Origin: Jeongeupia wiesaeckerbachi
GTDB lineage: Bacteria > Pseudomonadota > Gammaproteobacteria > Burkholderiales > Chitinibacteraceae
Assembly: GCF_050916355.1 (NCBI RefSeq)
Contig: NZ_CP136946.1
Coordinates: forward strand, 2,604,001 to 2,668,000
Direction of reading: 5' to 3'
DNA length: 64,000 nt
Shown one piece after another: positions 25,430 to 33,370 of this stretch. Numbering within the stretch: the stretch's first letter is position 1; every line of letters starts with the position of its first letter. The notes below the pieces were generated by a model. That model was not told where the DNA came from, made no database searches, and saw only the letters and a program-made list of their open reading frames with translations. The position numbers and the translations under genes are program-made.

Positions 25430-26527
25430 ATGCTTGCAGAACTCGCCCCCGACCATATTCGCGCCATCGCGCCCTACCAGCCCGGCAAGCCGATCGGCGA
25501 ACTGGCCCGCGAGATGGGCCTCGACCCCGCGGCCATCGTCAAACTGGCGTCGAACGAAAACCCGCTGGGCATCGGGCCGAAGGCGAGGGCGGCGATCGAG
25601 CGCGAACTCGGCGCGCTGGCGCGCTATCCGGATGGCAACGGTTTCGAGCTCAAAGCCAAGATCGCGCGCAAGTTCGGTGTTGCCGAACAGCAGGTCGTGC
25701 TCGGCAACGGTTCGAACGATGTGCTCGACCTGATCGCGCGGACCTTCCTGACCGGCACCGATTCGGCGGTGTATTCGCAGTACGCGTTCGCGGTCTATCC
25801 GCTTGCGGTGCAGGCGATGGGCGCCGAGGGCATCGAGGTGCGCGCGGTCGATTACGGCCACGACCTCGACGCGATGCGTGCGGCGATCAAGCCGAACACC
25901 AAGATCGTCTGGATTGCCAATCCGAACAACCCGACGGGAACCCTCGCGCGGCCGGGCGATCTGATCGAATTCCTCGAACTGTGCCCGCCGAACGTACTGG
26001 TTGTCCTCGACGAAGCGTATACCGAGTACCTGCCACGCGAAAAACGCACCGACTCGATCGCCTGGCTGCGGCAGTTTCCGAATCTGATCGTCGTGCGGAC
26101 GTTCTCGAAGGCCTATGGCCTCGCCGGCCTGCGGGTCGGCATGGCGCTGGCGTCGCCGGAAGTTGCCGACCTGTTGAACCGGCTTCGCCAGCCGTTCAAC
26201 GTCAACAGTCTGGCGCAGGCCGCGGCGTGCGCGGCACTCGACGACGATGCATTCCTGCTCGAGTCGGTTCGCGTCAACAACGCCGGCATGACACAGCTGA
26301 CCGAAGCGTTCCGGCGTCAGGATCTGTCGTTCATCCAGAGCTGGGCCAACTTCGTGACTTTCCATTGCGGCGACGCCGGCCTGCTGAACCAGTTCATGCT
26401 CGAACGGGGCGTGATTGTCCGCCCGCTGACTGGCTATGGCCTGCCCAACAGCCTGCGGGTGTCGATCGGCCTGGCCGAAGAGAACGCGCGCTTTATCGCC
26501 GTCCTCGACGAGGCCATGGGCGACTAG
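25430..26527 (+). CDS. hisC: Histidinol-phosphate aminotransferase
   Basis: 365 aa from ATG 25430, with AGGAG ideally placed upstream; upstream in-frame codons are not needed. It is a PLP fold-type I aminotransferase for imidazole acetol phosphate, often also used for aromatic amino acids. ASNENPLG and ANPNNPTG are conserved, VVLDEAYTEY carries the PLP-contacting Asp and Tyr, and the PLP Lys227 lies in TFSKAYGLAGLRVG. LRVSIGLAEEN is the C-terminal Arg motif. Linkage to serC and pheA matches the HisC copy of the aromatic supercluster, so it may act in phenylalanine/tyrosine synthesis too. Confidence 0.95.
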   Translation: MLAELAPDHIRAIAPYQPGKPIGELAREMGLDPAAIVKLASNENPLGIGPKARAAIERELGALARYPDGNGFELKAKIARKFGVAEQQVVLGNGSNDVLDLIARTFLTGTDSAVYSQYAFAVYPLAVQAMGAEGIEVRAVDYGHDLDAMRAAIKPNTKIVWIANPNNPTGTLARPGDLIEFLELCPPNVLVVLDEAYTEYLPREKRTDSIAWLRQFPNLIVVRTFSKAYGLAGLRVGMALASPEVADLLNRLRQPFNVNSLAQAAACAALDDDAFLLESVRVNNAGMTQLTEAFRRQDLSFIQSWANFVTFHCGDAGLLNQFMLERGVIVRPLTGYGLPNSLRVSIGLAEENARFIAVLDEAMGD

Positions 26528-26685
26528 GCGGCGGCCTGAGTCCGGAAGCGCTGGCGCTGCCCGTTTCATCGCCGTTGCGCCGCATGCTCAAAATCAGTTA
26601 GCTCCGGGGACCGGCCGGGACTAAGTTGTTTCTATCCAACCATCCGGCAGCGCCACCGAGCGTTGCCAGCCAACAGGAGAACATA

Positions 26686-27762
26686 TTGTCGCCAAACACG
26701 ATTCCTCGCTGGACCTGGGCCTTGCCCGTGCTTGCATGGGGCGCCATGATCGCTTCGCCGTTTGCCGGTGAAGCGACACTGTTTCTGCTGCTGGTCGGCA
26801 TCGCGCTGGCCGGAACCGTTTTTGCTGCCGTTCACCATGCCGAAGTCGTCGCGCATCGCGTTGGCGAGCCGTTCGGCACACTGGTGCTGGCCCTGGCTGT
26901 CACTGTGATCGAAGTTGCGCTGATCATCTCGGTGATGCTGCCAGGCGGCGAAGCCAAGGCCGCGCTGGCGCGCGATACGGTGTTTGCGGCCATCATGATC
27001 GTCTGCAACGGCATTGTCGGCCTGTGCCTGCTGCTTGGCGGCCTGCGTCACCGCGAACAGGATTTCCAGCTGCGTGGCGCCAGTACGGCGATGACGGTGC
27101 TGGCGGCGCTGGCGGTGCTGACGCTGATCTTGCCGAGCTATGCACAGGCGCTCCCCGGCCCCTTCCTCGGATCGACCCAACTTGCGTTCATCGGTGTTGT
27201 CTCGCTGCTGCTGTATGGCACCTTTGTGTTCGTGCAGACGGTTCGCCACCGCGACTACTTCCTTGCCGACGGGTCGAACGAAGATGTGCATGCTGCGCCG
27301 CCGACCAAGCGGATTGCGATGACCAGTGGTGGTTTGCTGCTGGTCTGCCTCGTTGCCGTCGTCGGTCTGGCCAAGCTGCTGTCGCCAGCGGTCGAGCGCG
27401 CGGTCGCCAATGCCGGTGCGCCCGACGCGGTGGTCGGCATCGTCATCGCCGCCCTGGTGCTGCTGCCCGAAGGCATTGCGGCGGCAAGGGCGGCACGCGC
27501 CGACCGCTTGCAGACCAGTCTGAATCTGGCGCTCGGTTCGGCGCTGGCGACCATCGGCCTGACGATTCCGACCGTGGCGATCATTTTCGTTTTCACCGGC
27601 AAGCCGCTGCTGCTGGGGCTGCCGATGAAGGAAACGGTGCTGCTGGGCCTGACGCTGCTGGTTGGCTCGATGAGCCTGGCGACCGGCCGGACTACGGTGC
27701 TGCAGGGCATCGTGCATCTGGTGATTTTCGCGTCGTTCTTTTTCTTTGCCGTCGTACCGTAA
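26686..27762 (+). CDS. chaA: Calcium/sodium:proton antiporter ChaA
   Basis: 358 aa. I choose TTG 26686 because AGGAG lies 6 nt upstream and the protein then matches the length of E. coli ChaA (366); a TTG at 26626 would add 20 non-conserved residues. It is an inner-membrane antiporter of the CaCA superfamily that exports Na+/Ca2+/K+ at alkaline pH. Two homologous halves of about five helices each carry HAEVVAHRVGEPFGTLVLAL, with the acidic VIEVALI motif, and LLPEGIAAARAARADRLQTSL. A charged loop (about 195-225) separates them. It stands where tyrA/aroA often follow hisC. A terminator follows. Confidence 0.93.
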   Translation: MSPNTIPRWTWALPVLAWGAMIASPFAGEATLFLLLVGIALAGTVFAAVHHAEVVAHRVGEPFGTLVLALAVTVIEVALIISVMLPGGEAKAALARDTVFAAIMIVCNGIVGLCLLLGGLRHREQDFQLRGASTAMTVLAALAVLTLILPSYAQALPGPFLGSTQLAFIGVVSLLLYGTFVFVQTVRHRDYFLADGSNEDVHAAPPTKRIAMTSGGLLLVCLVAVVGLAKLLSPAVERAVANAGAPDAVVGIVIAALVLLPEGIAAARAARADRLQTSLNLALGSALATIGLTIPTVAIIFVFTGKPLLLGLPMKETVLLGLTLLVGSMSLATGRTTVLQGIVHLVIFASFFFFAVVP

Positions 27763-27802
27763 GCACCGGGCGGGTACGCGAGCTGAGCGCGTTGTCCGTT
27801 GA

Positions 27803-27833
27803 TAAAAAAAGCGCCGGATGCCGGCGCTTTTTT
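27803..27833. terminator. Bidirectional terminator between chaA and mscL
   Basis: GCGCCGG/CCGGCGC stem with an ATG loop, flanked by A7 on the left and T6 on the right. It serves both convergent genes. Confidence 0.9.
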
Positions 27834-27856
27834 ATTGATGAACCCGCCGTAGCGGA

Positions 27857-28273
27857 TTACTTCTTCAGCAGGTCACGGATTTCGCGCAGCAGCTGCACGT
27901 CTTCGGGCGTGGCCGCCGGCGCAGCCGGTTCATCACGCTTGAGTTTGTTCATCGCCTTCACGACGAGGAAAATCGCAAACGCGACGATGACGAAGCTGAT
28001 CAGCGTGTTGAAGAAGACGCCGATGTTCAGTGTGACCGCGCCGGCCTTCTGCGCCGCATCGAGCGAGGCGTACGGGCCGGGGATCTTGCCTTCCGACAGC
28101 GTGAGGAACAGGTTGGCGAAATCGACTTTGCCAATCAGGAAGCCGAGCGGCGGCATGATTACGTCCTTGACCAGCGAGTCGACGATCTTGCCGAACGCCG
28201 CGCCGATCACGACACCGACCGCGAGGTCGACGACGTTGCCGCGCATGGCGAATTCCTTGAATTCCTTGAACAT
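27857..28273 (-). CDS. mscL: Large-conductance mechanosensitive channel
   Basis: 138 aa from ATG 28273, with ACGGAGA upstream. MscL opens under membrane tension to protect from hypo-osmotic shock. Conserved features are FKEFAMRGNVVDLAVGVVIG (N-terminal helix and TM1 pore), a periplasmic loop, TM2 (about 75-98, FFNTLISFVIVAFAIF) and the cytoplasmic helix ending in EDVQLLREIRDLL. The promoter probably overlaps the end of rlmM. Confidence 0.97.
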   Translation of the reverse strand: MFKEFKEFAMRGNVVDLAVGVVIGAAFGKIVDSLVKDVIMPPLGFLIGKVDFANLFLTLSEGKIPGPYASLDAAQKAGAVTLNIGVFFNTLISFVIVAFAIFLVVKAMNKLKRDEPAAPAATPEDVQLLREIRDLLKK

Positions 28274-28334
28274 TGTTATATCTCCGTTATCGTTGGCAAA
28301 GCGTGGCGGGCCGGATGCTGGCCGCATTTTTGTA

Positions 28335-28364
28335 AGCCTAGCCAGCCGTACCAAATACTGTCAA
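28335..28364 (-). promoter_or_regulatory. Sigma70 promoter of mscL, overlapping rlmM stop
   Basis: On the minus strand, TTGACA (28364-28359) includes the TGA stop of rlmM, with an 18-nt spacer and TAGGCT (28340-28335). The mscL ATG is about 62 nt downstream. Confidence 0.55.
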
Positions 28365-29419
28365 CGCACTTTGCTACGCGTCAGGTAGCAGGTAATTTCT
28401 TCGCGATCGTGGTAGAGCTGCTTGGCGGTCAGCTCGTAGTCGATACCGGCGCTGTACAGCGCGTTGTCGATCAGGTCGAAACAACGTTCGATTTCGGCCC
28501 AGCGCTTCTTCATCGGCAACTTGAGGTTGAACACGGCGTGGCGCACATGGCCGCGGGTGAACCAGTCGGCGATCAGCTGGGCGATGCGCGCCGGCTGCTC
28601 GACCATATCGCACACCAGCCAGTCGACCGGATTGGGCGGGCGGAACTTGAAACCATCCTGGCGCAGGTGTTTCACGTGCGGATGGATCGCCATATCGCCC
28701 TTCATCGGGCCGTTGTCGATCGCAAACACCTTCAGACCGTGGCTGACGAGCTGGAAGGTCCAGCCGCCGGGCGCCGCGCCCAGGTCGACGCCGACCATGC
28801 CCGGCTTCATTTTTTTCTCGACCTCGGGGACCAGCATCATCAGCGCTTCGGCCAGTTTCAGCGTCGAGCGGCTCGGTGCGCCGGTCGGCATCCGTACGCG
28901 CGCAATCCCGAGCGGCCACGGGCTGGCCTGCGCCGGACGGGCAAGCGCGATCCAGGCTTCGGTCATCGAGGTGAAGAACAGGTGCAGGCGATAACGGCCG
29001 CGGCGGGCGTCGAGCGCCTTGCGCTTTTCCAGCGCGGCTTCGACGATGGCGCCGAAACGCTTGCAGAAACCGGAGAGCGGCTTGCCGGCGTCGCTATCCG
29101 GGTGCTCGAGCCAGACTGCTTGCCACGGTGCGGCGTAGCGCGAATCGAGGGCATCCAGCGCATCGGTGATCGGCGTCAGCCGGTCGCGCTCGCCGAGTTC
29201 GACCTTGGCCAATGCCAGCAGGATCTGCCGAGTGAAGATCAGCTGCGTGACGTCGAGGGTCTGGTGCAGTTGGGTCAGCTCATAGCTGTCGTCGGCTTCG
29301 AACAGCACGTAGCCAACACCGGTGTGCCAGTGGCCTTCGAGCGGATGGCGTGCGGCGAACTCTTGTTGGCAGTCGGCTTCGAAGCCGGGACGGCAATAGA
29401 GCAGCAGGGCTGGATTCAT
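28361..29419 (-). CDS. rlmM: 23S rRNA 2'-O-methyltransferase RlmM (C2498)
   Basis: 352 aa from ATG 29419. It uses SAM to methylate the 2'-OH of C2498 in domain V of 23S rRNA. The N-terminal THUMP-like region opens with ALLLYCRPGFEADCQQEF. The Rossmann methyltransferase domain (about 165-345) has GMVGVDLGAAPGGWTFQL (SAM motif I), DWLVCDMVEQP and NLKLPMKKRW. The K-D-K catalytic set is plausible with the Lys in NLKLPM. It stands alone ahead of mscL. Confidence 0.95.
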   Translation of the reverse strand: MNPALLLYCRPGFEADCQQEFAARHPLEGHWHTGVGYVLFEADDSYELTQLHQTLDVTQLIFTRQILLALAKVELGERDRLTPITDALDALDSRYAAPWQAVWLEHPDSDAGKPLSGFCKRFGAIVEAALEKRKALDARRGRYRLHLFFTSMTEAWIALARPAQASPWPLGIARVRMPTGAPSRSTLKLAEALMMLVPEVEKKMKPGMVGVDLGAAPGGWTFQLVSHGLKVFAIDNGPMKGDMAIHPHVKHLRQDGFKFRPPNPVDWLVCDMVEQPARIAQLIADWFTRGHVRHAVFNLKLPMKKRWAEIERCFDLIDNALYSAGIDYELTAKQLYHDREEITCYLTRSKVR

Positions 29420-29576
29420 CGCGGCGACTCGCAAAACCGCAGAGGATAACGCATTTACCGGCCGCTTTGCGGTGCGTCGGTCCGGTAATCCGCCGCGCGC
29501 CGGTGCTCGGCCACGGCGATTCGTCGCGACCCCCCGGTGCTAATCTGGTAAGCGTGGGTCCTGATGGGGAAGAAGC

Positions 29577-30857
29577 ATGCAGACGCATGGCGATGCGCCG
29601 CCCGAGCCGGGTGGCCGCATCGCAGTGATCGGCGCGGGGCTGGCCGGGCTGTTGTCGGCCGAGCTGCTGTCGCGGCGTTATCGGGTGAGCTTGTTCGAGG
29701 CGGGGGGCGATCTGTGCCGCCGGACCGTCGACGTCGCGCTCGATGGACAGACGTGGCCGGTCGATGTCGGCCTGCCGCGGTTCAATGCTGCGGCGAGCCC
29801 GAAGCTGAGCGCGCTACTCGAATCGCTGGGCGCCGGCACCATGGGCTGTCCGGCCACGCTTGGCGTGTCGTTCGATGCCGGCCGGCTCGAATGGGCCGAC
29901 ACCGGCATCGATGCGCTGTTTGCCCAGCGACGCAGACTGTTGTCGCCGGCCTTTTTCGGCCGGCTTGCCGATGCCCGGCACTTTCGCTGGCATGCCGAGC
30001 GCTTGCGGCTCGATGCGATCGTCACCCGCTTCACGATGGCGCAGCTGCTGGCGCAGACCCGCTACGGCCGTGCGTTCCGGGACGGCTACCTGCTGCCGAC
30101 CGCGGCAATGATCTGGTCCGATCCGGGCATCGACGTACTGAACATGCCGGCGGCAATGTTCCTGCGCGTCTTTCTCGCCCACGGCTTGCAGCGCGGCATC
30201 GGCCGGCCGGTGTGGCGCAGCGTTTACGGCGGCGGACGGGCATGGTTGCCGAAGCTGCTGGCGCGGGTCGGCGAGGTCCGCATGGCGACGCCGGTGCTCG
30301 CGGTCAGGCGCGAACCGCTGGGGGTGCTGGTCGAGACCGCGAACGGCGTCGATCGTTTCGACGCGGTGGTGATGGCGACGAAGGCGCCGATCACGCGTCC
30401 GCTGCTGGCCGATGCCGATCCGGACGAAATGGCCGTGCTGGATGCCTTGCGTTGTCGCAGCGGCTCGGTCTGGTTGCACACCGATCGACGGCTGTTGCCG
30501 CGTCGTCGCAAGGTCTGGGCGGCGTCGAACTACTTGCACCGAAGCGCAGCGCCGCAGGCTGCGTGCCTGAGCGAACGGGTGGACCAGTTGCAGCATCTAT
30601 TGCTGAAGACCCCCTTGCTGCTGACCGTCGATCCGCTGGTCGAGCCCGGCGCAGCCTTGTTCCGTGCCGAGCGCCGGTTCCCGGTGCTCGATCATGCGGC
30701 GACCCTGGCGCAGGCAAGGTTGGCGCAGCTCCAGGGGCATCGCGCCAGCTGGTATGTCGGTGCGTGGACCGGCGACGGCCTGCCCGAGACGGCGGTGACG
30801 TCGGCGCTGCAACTGGCGAGCGAATTCGGCGCGCTGCCGGACTGGGCCAGGCTTTGA
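29577..30857 (+). CDS. FAD-dependent amine-oxidase-like oxidoreductase (COG2907 type)
   Basis: 426 aa. The N-terminal dinucleotide motif RIAVIGAGLAGLLSAELL is followed by FEAGGD, as in flavin amine oxidases and phytoene-desaturase relatives. The mid-region includes an aromatic substrate domain (YGGGRAWLPKLLARVGEV), and the C-terminal part ends with ASWYVGAWTGDGLPETAVTSAL, the second FAD-binding motif. Relatives usually sit next to DUF1365 and cyclopropane-fatty-acid-synthase genes and are thought to act on membrane lipids. No such neighbours are seen here, so the substrate is open. The start is ATG 29577, preceded by GAAGAAG. Confidence 0.8.
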   Translation: MQTHGDAPPEPGGRIAVIGAGLAGLLSAELLSRRYRVSLFEAGGDLCRRTVDVALDGQTWPVDVGLPRFNAAASPKLSALLESLGAGTMGCPATLGVSFDAGRLEWADTGIDALFAQRRRLLSPAFFGRLADARHFRWHAERLRLDAIVTRFTMAQLLAQTRYGRAFRDGYLLPTAAMIWSDPGIDVLNMPAAMFLRVFLAHGLQRGIGRPVWRSVYGGGRAWLPKLLARVGEVRMATPVLAVRREPLGVLVETANGVDRFDAVVMATKAPITRPLLADADPDEMAVLDALRCRSGSVWLHTDRRLLPRRRKVWAASNYLHRSAAPQAACLSERVDQLQHLLLKTPLLLTVDPLVEPGAALFRAERRFPVLDHAATLAQARLAQLQGHRASWYVGAWTGDGLPETAVTSALQLASEFGALPDWARL

Positions 30858-30929
30858 GCAGGCGTGCAGGGCGGAACTAAAGACCGGCCTTTCGGGTCCG
30901 TCAGCACTTACATGACTCAAGGATTGATG

Positions 30930-31490
30930 ATGCTGTCAGGGCCTGCATTCCCCGTGCTCGGCACGCCGCGTTTTGTGCTGCGCGAGTTCGTTGCGAGCGA
31001 CCTCGACGCGGTGTTCCGCGGTTTGTCGCATCCGCAGGTCATTGCCCACTATGGTGTCGCCTACGAGACGCGCGACGATACCCGGAGCCAGATGGACTGG
31101 TTCCGCCAGATCGCGGCCGAACGGAGTGGTGTCTGGTGGGCGATCTGCGACAGCGCCGTGCCGGAGACGTTGCTCGGCGCCTGCGGTTTCAACGACTGGG
31201 ACCACGGGCACCGCAACGCAAGCCTTGGTTACTGGCTCTTGCCTGAGCACTGGCGCAAAGGGGTGATGCGCGAATGCCTGCCGGTGATACTTAATTACGG
31301 GTTCGACGCGATGGCCTTGCACCGGGTCGCGGCAGAGGTTGAACCGGAAAACCTGCGCAGCAGCAGGCTGTTGATCGACAGCGGCTTTATCCACGAGGGG
31401 ACGCACCGAGAGTGCGAATGGAAGGACGACCGTTTTCTCGATCTCGCCGACTACGCGCTGTTAGTTCACGAATGGCGCCAGCGATCTTGA
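30930..31490 (+). CDS. GNAT acetyltransferase, RimJ/RimL-like
   Basis: 186 aa from ATG 30930, chosen because AAGGA lies 6 nt upstream. ATGs at 30912 and 30927 and a GTG at 30864 are in frame. The fold is GCN5-related N-acetyltransferase: PRFVLREFVASDLDAVFRGL start, LGACGFNDWDHGHRNASLGY, a W-R-KGVMRECLP acetyl-CoA loop and HRVAAEVEPENLRSSRLL. RimJ/L-type enzymes acetylate N-terminal amines of ribosomal proteins, but family members also modify drugs and metabolites. The acceptor is unknown. It is convergent with the next gene, 4 nt apart. Confidence 0.88.
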   Translation: MLSGPAFPVLGTPRFVLREFVASDLDAVFRGLSHPQVIAHYGVAYETRDDTRSQMDWFRQIAAERSGVWWAICDSAVPETLLGACGFNDWDHGHRNASLGYWLLPEHWRKGVMRECLPVILNYGFDAMALHRVAAEVEPENLRSSRLLIDSGFIHEGTHRECEWKDDRFLDLADYALLVHEWRQRS

Positions 31491-31494
31491 GGCA

Positions 31495-32154
31495 CTAGTC
31501 CGCCAGGTATTTGGCGTCGTCAAAGGAGACGACCCACTGTGGCCGGTAGATCACCAGCAGCGCGAGATTGGTGCCGGTTGTAAACGCCTCGGGCCAGCCC
31601 ATCAGGAAGTAGTACGGCAGCTGTTCTTCAAGCAGGAAGTCGAATGCATACGGGCCGAAGATCGCCAGCAACCCGCAGGTCAGCAATCCGACCAGCCACA
31701 TCGACAGCGCTGCGGCGGCGAAGGCGTTGAGGAAGATGTAGACGAAGTAATTGAGCGGCAGTCGCGCCTGCGCTTGCCGTAGCAGCGTATGCGTCAGCAG
31801 GCACGGCAGTGCGGCGATGATCAGCCACGACAGGCCGAAGGCGCCCCATTCGGCATGGCCGAAGCCGGTATCGATCGCCAGTGCCGCCGCAAGGCCGAGC
31901 AGCGCGCGATCGCGGCCGGCGATCAGGGTCAGCGCGGTGGCGCCGATCATGTGAAAGCTCAAGCCGGGCTGGATGTTGGCTTTCATCTGCCAGAATAGCA
32001 GTGCGATGACGGTTGCACCGAGCCAGCCGGTCAGCGCCGGCTGCGACAGCGCGAACCAGGGGACGCGCAGCGCGGCGCGCAGCAGTAGTAGCGCAGCCGT
32101 GATCCACGACAGCACGAGCAGCCAGAGCGGAAATTGCGACGAGACGAGATTCAT
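31495..32154 (-). CDS. CbiM-like energy-coupling-factor permease family membrane protein
   Basis: 219 aa from ATG 32154. About six hydrophobic helices. NIQPGLSFHMIGATALTLIAG matches the short proteobacterial relatives of CbiM cobalt S-components, and NYFVYIFLNAFAAAALSM and YRPQWVVSFDDAKYLA near the end are also family-like. The N-terminal metal-binding His of true CbiM is not evident at residue 2, although a His in SFHMIG is conserved. No CbiN, CbiQ or CbiO gene is present, so cobalt transport is uncertain. Confidence 0.75.
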   Translation of the reverse strand: MNLVSSQFPLWLLVLSWITAALLLLRAALRVPWFALSQPALTGWLGATVIALLFWQMKANIQPGLSFHMIGATALTLIAGRDRALLGLAAALAIDTGFGHAEWGAFGLSWLIIAALPCLLTHTLLRQAQARLPLNYFVYIFLNAFAAAALSMWLVGLLTCGLLAIFGPYAFDFLLEEQLPYYFLMGWPEAFTTGTNLALLVIYRPQWVVSFDDAKYLAD

Positions 32155-32254
32155 GCCGGAGCGGTAGCAAGGCGACAGCCGGCATCTTAGAGCAGCTGGC
32201 GCCAGCCTGCTGGTTGCGTTGCGCGCTGTGGCCTGCGCTCCGCAATGGCCGGGC

Positions 32255-32283
32255 AAAAAAAAGCGGCAGGACCGGCCTGCCGC
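32255..32283 (-). terminator. Intrinsic terminator of the Fbp/Afu-like ABC operon
   Basis: Stem GCGGCAGG/CCTGCCGC with loop ACCGG. On the minus strand it is followed by eight T. It sits 22 nt after the ATPase stop. Confidence 0.92.
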
Positions 32284-32305
32284 CAAACCTGGAAAAGACA
32301 GCCGG

Positions 32306-33370
32306 TCAGGCGGCCGCGAACACCCAGCAATCGTTGGCCGGAAACTCGACCCAGTAGTCGCCGGCGTTGCGCGGCTCGATGCCGTAGGCGCGGAAACGTG
32401 TTTCACCCTGATGGAACAGGTATTCCCAGCGGTCACCCAGATACATGGCGGTGATCAGCTTGGCCTTGATGCGGTTGTGGCCCGGGCCGTCGACGACGCG
32501 GACGCGCTCCAACCGGATCACCGCCTGCGCGTCGGCGCCGGCGCTGAGCCAGTCGCGCGCCTGACCATTGAGTTCCCAGCCGTCGCCGGCCAGTTTCACC
32601 TGTTCGCCCTCGACCGACACGACCTTGGCATTGAGCTTGTTGTTGCTGCCCATGAATTCGGCGGTGTAGAGCGAGTTGGGCGACGCGTACAGCTCGGCTG
32701 GCGTGCCTTCCTGTTCGATCTTGCCGTTCTTGAGCAAAAGGATGCGGTCCGACATCGCCATTGCTTCGGTCTGGTCGTGGGTGACGCACAGCGCCGACAG
32801 GTTGAGCGAGACGATCAGTTCGCGCAGCCAGGCCCGCGCTTCCTCGCGCAGCTTGGCGTCGAGGTTGGACAGCGGTTCGTCGAGCAGGATCACCGGCGGG
32901 TTGTAGACCAGCGCCCGGGCGATCGCGACGCGCTGCTGCTGGCCGCCGGAGAGCTGGAAGGGGAAGCGTTCGGCCAGATGGCCAAGGCCGAGCTGGTCGA
33001 GCGCCTTCTGTACGCGCTGCTTGATCTCGGCCTGCGACACCTTGCGCAGGCTGAGGCCGTAGCCGACGTTGTCGAACACCGTGCGGTGCGGCCACAAGGC
33101 GTAGGACTGGAACACGAGGCCGAGCGAGCGCTGTTCGACCGGCAGATTGGTATTGCTGGCGCCGTTATACAGCGGCTTGCCGTCGAGCAGGATCTGCCCG
33201 CTCGAAGGTTGCTCGAGACCGGCGACGGCGCGCAGCAGCGTGGTCTTGCCGCTGCCCGAGGCGCCGAGCAGCGAGACGACTTCGCCTGCCTTCAGGTGGA
33301 ACGACACGCCCTTGAGGATGGGGGTGCTGTCATAGCTGAGGTGCAGGTCTTCAACGATGAGCTTAGTCAT
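32306..33370 (-). CDS. ABC transporter ATPase, FbpC/AfuC-like
   Basis: 354 aa. Nucleotide-binding subunit of an importer. Walker A GASGSGKT is at 36-43, the Q-loop is VFQSYALWPH, the signature LSGGQ is at 140-144, Walker B is ILLDEP at 161-166, and the H-loop is VTHDQTEAM. The C-terminal TOBE-like domain (about 245-350) is used for regulation in this family. It overlaps the upstream permease gene by 8 nt. The substrate is not readable from this subunit. Confidence 0.93.
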   Translation of the reverse strand: MTKLIVEDLHLSYDSTPILKGVSFHLKAGEVVSLLGASGSGKTTLLRAVAGLEQPSSGQILLDGKPLYNGASNTNLPVEQRSLGLVFQSYALWPHRTVFDNVGYGLSLRKVSQAEIKQRVQKALDQLGLGHLAERFPFQLSGGQQQRVAIARALVYNPPVILLDEPLSNLDAKLREEARAWLRELIVSLNLSALCVTHDQTEAMAMSDRILLLKNGKIEQEGTPAELYASPNSLYTAEFMGSNNKLNAKVVSVEGEQVKLAGDGWELNGQARDWLSAGADAQAVIRLERVRVVDGPGHNRIKAKLITAMYLGDRWEYLFHQGETRFRAYGIEPRNAGDYWVEFPANDCWVFAAA

